Assembly (NCBI GenBank): GCA_030248135.1
Contig: JASANC010005008.1
Coordinates: 1-10,670 of the forward strand
Direction of reading: 5' to 3'
DNA length: 10,670 bases
From: Theristus sp. LFF4_11
Taxonomy: Eukaryota > Nematoda > Chromadorea > Monhysterida > Xyalidae
Part shown: in pieces, positions 7,897 through 10,670 of the stretch
How positions within the stretch are numbered: the first letter of the stretch is position 1
Layout: each line of letters starts with the position of its first letter
The notes under the pieces: model-generated
Told to the model about the DNA's origin: nothing
Databases searched by the model: none
Seen by the model: the letters and a program-made list of their open reading frames with translations, nothing else
Made by a program: the position numbers and the translations under genes

Positions 7897-8112
7897 ATGA
7901 ACTGTAAGTCTGAAAACGCAGCATATCACTGAGAAATTCCTGAAAATTTACTTTTGTTCTCTTCAGCTTATACAGATTGTCCAGATGTATTAGCCAGATT
8001 GTCTAAAAATGTTCCCAACGAAGACAGGGGAAGTAAACTTGGTGTGCGTCTATTTTTGCATAATACAATGAATACGGAAAATAAATATTCTATACATGTA
8101 CAGTACATGTAA
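7897..8112 (+). CDS. Candidate two-exon small gene, unknown protein
   Basis: ATG AAC T at 7897-7903 is followed by a perfect donor, GTAAGT. After 63 bases a strong acceptor (TTTTGTTCTCTTCAG, ending 7966) leads to a frame of matching phase. The spliced product begins MNSYTDCPDVLARLSKNVPN, continues EDRGSKLGVRLFLHN, and stops at TAA 8110-8112, about 51 residues in all. The frame is also open for some 15 codons upstream of the ATG, so this may be an internal exon. A second donor, GTAAAC (8031), could end the exon early and link it to the open frame near 8300. No family is recognised. The splice signals are better than the protein evidence, since no signal peptide or domain is visible. Confidence 0.33.
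7904..7966 (+). other. Predicted 63-bp intron
   Basis: GTAAGT at the start, a T/C-rich tract and TTCAG at the end give a textbook minimal intron, and the two flanking frames meet in phase 1. The length is short but normal for compact invertebrate introns. Confidence 0.38.
8093..8111. repeat. 19-bp palindrome TACATGTAC-A-GTACATGTA
   Basis: The two 9-bp arms are exact inverted copies around a single A. The palindrome overlaps the stop codon of the candidate small gene. It could be a binding site for a dimeric factor or simply chance in a TA-rich setting. Confidence 0.6.
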
Positions 8113-8198
8113 AAGCTGAACAGCGATTTTGGCAGTTCTGTCGATGATACACGTGAATGATGGATTTGAAGGTTCTCAGTTTGCCTGAATATTCATAG

Positions 8199-8621
8199 TT
8201 CGCTCTGTGCAATATATATCATCAGCAAAACAACATAACTGTTGTGTTGCAAAGTCTGCAGCATATTGAAAAGATTTATGATAAAACACCGAATAATCCA
8301 GCAGTTTGCAGGTTACATACGGTACATTATGTCTTGTGGTTGCTGAATGTGTGGCGAAAAAATGGACAGTGTAATTCGAAACTGCCAAAAAAACGCAGCG
8401 TTTTGAACGTGTTCGCTAAATGTTGTAAATTGGCTGTCGGTTACGCAAGAAAAACGGCAGATGAAAATGTAGAAGCACCTGCTGAAACACGTGCAGATGC
8501 AGGAAATTTTAAAAACAAACCGGAAACCGTTGTGCAAAAGTTCGCGGATGACCGCGACAGGTTTTTTGTTTTCTGTAATAAATTTATCTGCACGGATTTC
8601 TGCATATGCACGAATTTATAA
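8199..8621 (+). CDS. Open frame without recognised family, possible exon
   Basis: The frame is open from just after TAG at 8196-8198 to TAA at 8619-8621, about 140 codons. It has no good ATG at its start, so it would have to be an internal or last exon. Readable parts include IEKIYDKTPNNPAVCRLHTV, VWRKNGQCNSKLPKK and a polar segment, ENVEAPAETRADAGNFKNK. CCAG at 8299-8302 is an acceptor in phase with the donor at 8031. From about 8370 to 8560 the bases and residues look more coding-like than the surroundings. AATAAA at 8577-8582 lies near its end. I do not recognise the protein; chance or a decayed gene are both possible. Confidence 0.25.
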   Translation, partial: FALCNIYHQQNNITVVLQSLQHIEKIYDKTPNNPAVCRLHTVHYVLWLLNVWRKNGQCNSKLPKKRSVLNVFAKCCKLAVGYARKTADENVEAPAETRADAGNFKNKPETVVQKFADDRDRFFVFCNKFICTDFCICTNL

Positions 8622-8734
8622 TTGCATATTACATCTGCGTCTACATCTGGATTCTGGAAGTTTTTCTGCGTGTACACAAACAACACACCGCTCTATCTCC
8701 AATGCTTGCTCCAAATGCAATGCTTTCCTGATAT

Positions 8735-8743
8735 GACACACAC
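8735..8743 (+). repeat. Left 9-bp target duplication of the second foldback element
   Basis: GACACACAC directly precedes the GGGTG terminus. The same 9-mer follows the opposite terminus at 9677-9685. The right copy lies in a CA-rich run, so a chance match is easier than for the first element. Confidence 0.62.
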
Positions 8744-8913
8744 GGGTGGCGGAGAACTGAGGGAAGGAGGACTGAGGCCCGGAGAACTGGTCACAGCTTG
8801 CACGCGCGGGCGGAGAACTGAGGGAAGGAGGACTGAGGCCCCGGAGAACTGATCACCAAATGCGTTTTTGCTTTGTTCCCTGTCCCTATACCCAGTAGCG
8901 AAAGCGGGACCTC

Positions 8914-9240
8914 GGGTGAGGGGGGGGTGTTTGCCTAATTTTAGAGGGGGGGGTCAGGTGCCTTCTCGGTGAGGGGGGGGGTGCACGGGCAGCAAATTTT
9001 CCTGAGGGGGGGGGTGCACTGGCAGAAAAATTTCGTGAGGGGGGGGGTGCACGGGATCGCACGGGTAATACCAGGGGTCGAGATGGGGGGGGTGGGGGGT
9101 ACCCCCCCAACCAAGCCGACACCCCCCCCACCCGGGCAAACCCCCCCCCCCAAATTTTGGTCAAAATACCCCCCCTCTCTCGAATTTGGAAGGGCCAGAC
9201 CCCCCCTCCCAGATTTCGACCTTCCAACCCCCCCCCCCAC
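8914..9240. repeat. Poly-G minisatellite switching to poly-C tracts
   Basis: From 8914 to about 9100 the plus strand has six or more runs of 7-10 G. Three of these sit in near-repeats of about 33 bp (GAGGGGGGGGGTGCACNGG, then an AAATTT-containing spacer). At GGTACC (9098-9103) it flips to a series of runs of 6-11 C up to about 9240. Either strand could form G-quadruplexes, and the halves can pair as one large hairpin. Glycine-, proline- and threonine-rich frames read here are repeat by-products. Confidence 0.85.
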
Positions 9241-9274
9241 GACAGACACCCCCACGACAGGAGGGGTTGCCGAC

Positions 9275-9311
9275 TTAGCTACAGCAAACAGGAATTTAGC
9301 TACAGCAAACA
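9275..9311 (+). repeat. 16-bp direct repeat TTAGCTACAGCAAACA, two copies
   Basis: Copies at 9275-9290 and 9296-9311 are identical and separated by 5 bases, just inside the C-tract region of the second foldback element. It is probably a short tandem duplication. Confidence 0.85.
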
Positions 9312-9563
9312 AACAGCAATGTATTTATCTAAAAACATGATTATTTGTAACATGATAAGTTCATGACCGCTCATTTAAATAAAAAATGCCGTATTCAATG
9401 TCATATAAAGAAATCTGCAATTGGGAGCAATAGAAAATGTTTTCCTGTATTAAAAAATTTAAATATCATTAAAAACAGTTTAAATACAACGTAAAATTCT
9501 AAATAAACCAAAGCTGAACAACGGTGATGAAGAAAAACTCACATGTAACCAGAAAAACATATG
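9312..9563. other. AT-rich inner part of the second foldback element
   Basis: This is A/T-rich sequence with ATTTAAAT-like words between the C-tracts and the right arm. No gene, transposase motif or RNA gene was seen. Confidence 0.55.
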
Positions 9564-9676
9564 GGACTCAGTCCTCCGCTGAGGGCGCATGCGTAGGACT
9601 CAGTTTTCCGCGTGACCAGTTCTCCTTCCCTCAGTTCTCCGTGCTCAGTTCTCCTTCCCTCAGTTCTCCTACAGCC

Positions 9677-9685
9677 GACACACAC
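9677..9685 (+). repeat. Right 9-bp target duplication of the second foldback element
   Basis: GACACACAC follows the GGCTGTA terminus (complement) and runs on into a short CA repeat. It pairs with 8735-8743. Confidence 0.6.
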
Positions 9686-9818
9686 ACAAACACACATGCG
9701 CATACGACGGAAATCCGCGTTTTTATACACCCCATTGTTGCAAACCCCAAAACCGCCATATGCAATATACACCTTTGAAGCGCAAAAAACCCAAATATTC
9801 TGTGCCTCATTATTTCAG

Positions 9819-10023
9819 CACGCTTGTAGACACGATGCCGCAGCAACAAGCGTCGTCTGGCAAAAAACCGTCATCTCAAGGATCGACCGATTCAAACGAC
9901 GACGAGAGCGGTGGTGAAGCGACGGGTGCAGCCGCTCGAAACGCGGCCAACTCAACACTGTTGCTGCTGTTGCGGCTGTCCGCTTGCTTGTTGCTGATAT
10001 TCGCTGTCGCTCCATGGTGCTGA
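9819..10023 (+). CDS. Candidate exon: small protein with one hydrophobic segment
   Basis: A good acceptor (CCTCATTATTTCAG, ending 9818) precedes ATG CCG at 9835. The predicted 62-residue protein begins MPQQQASSGKKPSSQGSTDS and has an acidic patch, NDDESGGE. A hydrophobic stretch from about residue 41 (STLLLLLRLSACLLLIFAVA) leads to APWC and TGA at 10021-10023. This shape fits a tail-anchored or signal-anchor membrane protein, or the first coding exon of a type II membrane enzyme; the GTG near 10016 is a poor donor. An earlier in-frame ATG at 9760 would add 25 basic, polar residues. GC and codon choice resemble the cystatin exons. I recognise no family; the leucine run is partly a CTG/TTG repeat, which could mimic a membrane segment. 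Confidence 0.4.
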
Positions 10024-10355
10024 TAAAGATGCATGATGATGACCATAGCCACACAGGATGTGCAAAGTGAAGCGTGAAGTTGTTGCTGAGAAAACGGGCC
10101 TACTAAACCGGCGACTAAAATCGCGTTCTGGAGCCGTTTGTAGTATGGCACGAAATTTTTTCTGTGGTTGAACACAGCTTTACGGGAAACAAACTTGGTT
10201 TAGTATTACTGCGTCTATATTATTTGTCTTTATACGTACTTTTATCAGCAAGATGCTTCCAATTGGCGGTTTTGAATTTTCAAGTTGAAGGACTTCGGGA
10301 AATTCAAAAAAAATTCTTTTGTTGTGATGCTAATTATGTCTTAACTCCATACATA
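10024..10355. other. No gene recognised
   Basis: AT-rich sequence. A 66-codon plus frame at 10164-10364 is hydrophobic and runs into the neighbouring inverted-repeat element; I treat it as noncoding. Confidence 0.5.
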
Positions 10356-10470
10356 TCCAACTAGCTGATTGGTTGATGCATGCATTCTGTGCATGACTTG
10401 CTGTGAAGGCGGAGTTTGGTTTACATAGAATCGGTGCATCACGTGACCACTAACCAATTAGCTAGTTGGA
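10356..10470. mobile_element. 115-bp MITE-like inverted-repeat element
   Basis: TCCAACTAGCTGATTGGTT at 10356-10374 is matched at 18 of 19 positions by the complement of the right end (10452-10470). After an 11-13 base offset, a second block (GATGCA, then ATTCT) is also inverted. The right half contains TCACGTGA (10439-10446). No clear target duplication was found, so the superfamily is unknown. The element can fold into one hairpin. Confidence 0.55.
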
Positions 10471-10521
10471 CATGTTATCGAGTTAGACCGTATGTTGTAC
10501 AACGTAATGAAGAACGTAAAG

Positions 10522-10670
10522 TACCGTAAAGTCTTGCATATAAGGTTCCTCCCACTTATAAGACCCCCACCCAAAAGTGGGCGGAGTGTCACACGGCGGG
10601 AAACCAAAAAATTCAAAATTTTGACTTTGTCGAAATCCTCCCCCGTTTATAAGGCCCGGAACTCCTAATG
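10522..10670. mobile_element. Partial repeat with recurrent TATAAG motifs, cut by window edge
   Basis: TACCGTAAAG at 10522 is followed by three variants of one motif: CATATAAGGTTCCTCCC, CTTATAAGACCCCC and TTTATAAGGCCC. Ends of this style (TACCGTA plus TATAAGRC words) recur in DNA-transposon repeats of many animal genomes. The match is from memory of the pattern, and the other end lies beyond the window, so length and superfamily are unknown. Confidence 0.4.

Larger units (their letters stand above)
8744..9676. mobile_element. Second foldback-type element, inverted GGAGAACTG arrays
   Basis: This is a 933-bp element. The left arm (8744-8857) carries six GGAGAACTG-type units (4 with AAC, 2 with GAC). 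Complemented, the right arm (about 9564-9676) also carries six, including one GGAAAACTG and one GGAGGACTG. The two termini, GGGTGGC and GGCTGTA, then both run into GGAGAACTGAGGGAAGGA at the same 7-bp distance. GGTCAC follows one unit in each arm. A 9-bp direct repeat flanks the whole. The core holds poly-G/poly-C tracts and an AT-rich part but no transposase. It shares plan, GG terminus and duplication length with the element at 3663-5459, but no obvious sequence. Confidence 0.75.

Noticed and set aside
8886..9340. Gly- and Pro/Thr-rich open frames on both strands
   Set aside because: They are translations of poly-G and poly-C tracts; no start context or non-repeat domain.

Overview
The window looks like nuclear DNA of an invertebrate animal: coding density is low, genes are split by GT-AG introns, microsatellites and homopolymer runs occur, and several inverted-repeat mobile elements are present. 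I cannot name the species. No rRNA, tRNA, CRISPR array or bacterial-style operon was seen.

Layout. 1-1200: AT-rich, with one weak candidate exon near 893-1095. 1200-5661: a plus-strand gene for a secreted protein with cystatin (cysteine-protease inhibitor) homology. I assembled it by eye from a signal-peptide exon (1685-1850), two exons of a complete cystatin domain (2451-2665 and 3088-3239) and a more diverged cystatin-like segment. Reading phase is conserved at both joins. The diverged segment is cut in two by a 1,797-bp foldback-type transposon at 3663-5459, flanked by the 9-bp direct repeat TCTGACAAC (3654-3662 and 5460-5468). Reading frame and apparent homology resume directly after the second copy and run to a stop at 5661. 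Each end of the transposon is an inverted array of 14 short GC-rich units.

5662-7550: AT-rich, nothing recognised. 7550-8621: a possible small gene with a 63-bp intron, then a 125-codon open frame of unknown nature. 8744-9676: a second foldback-type element with unrelated sequence but the same plan. It has 6 unit copies per arm, GG termini and the 9-bp direct repeat GACACACAC on both sides, and its core holds poly-G/poly-C tracts. 9819-10023: a candidate exon for a small protein with a hydrophobic segment. 10356-10470: a short inverted-repeat (MITE-like) element. 10522-10670: a TATAAG-motif repeat resembling a transposon end, cut by the window edge.

The main result is the pair of modular foldback elements with matched unit numbers in both arms, one of them sitting in frame inside a cystatin exon. 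The gene is therefore either disrupted, or the element is removed as a newly acquired intron. A donor-like GTGCGT three bases inside the element and a CAG just past the target repeat would keep the frame. All exon calls and family assignments are by eye; no alignments were run.
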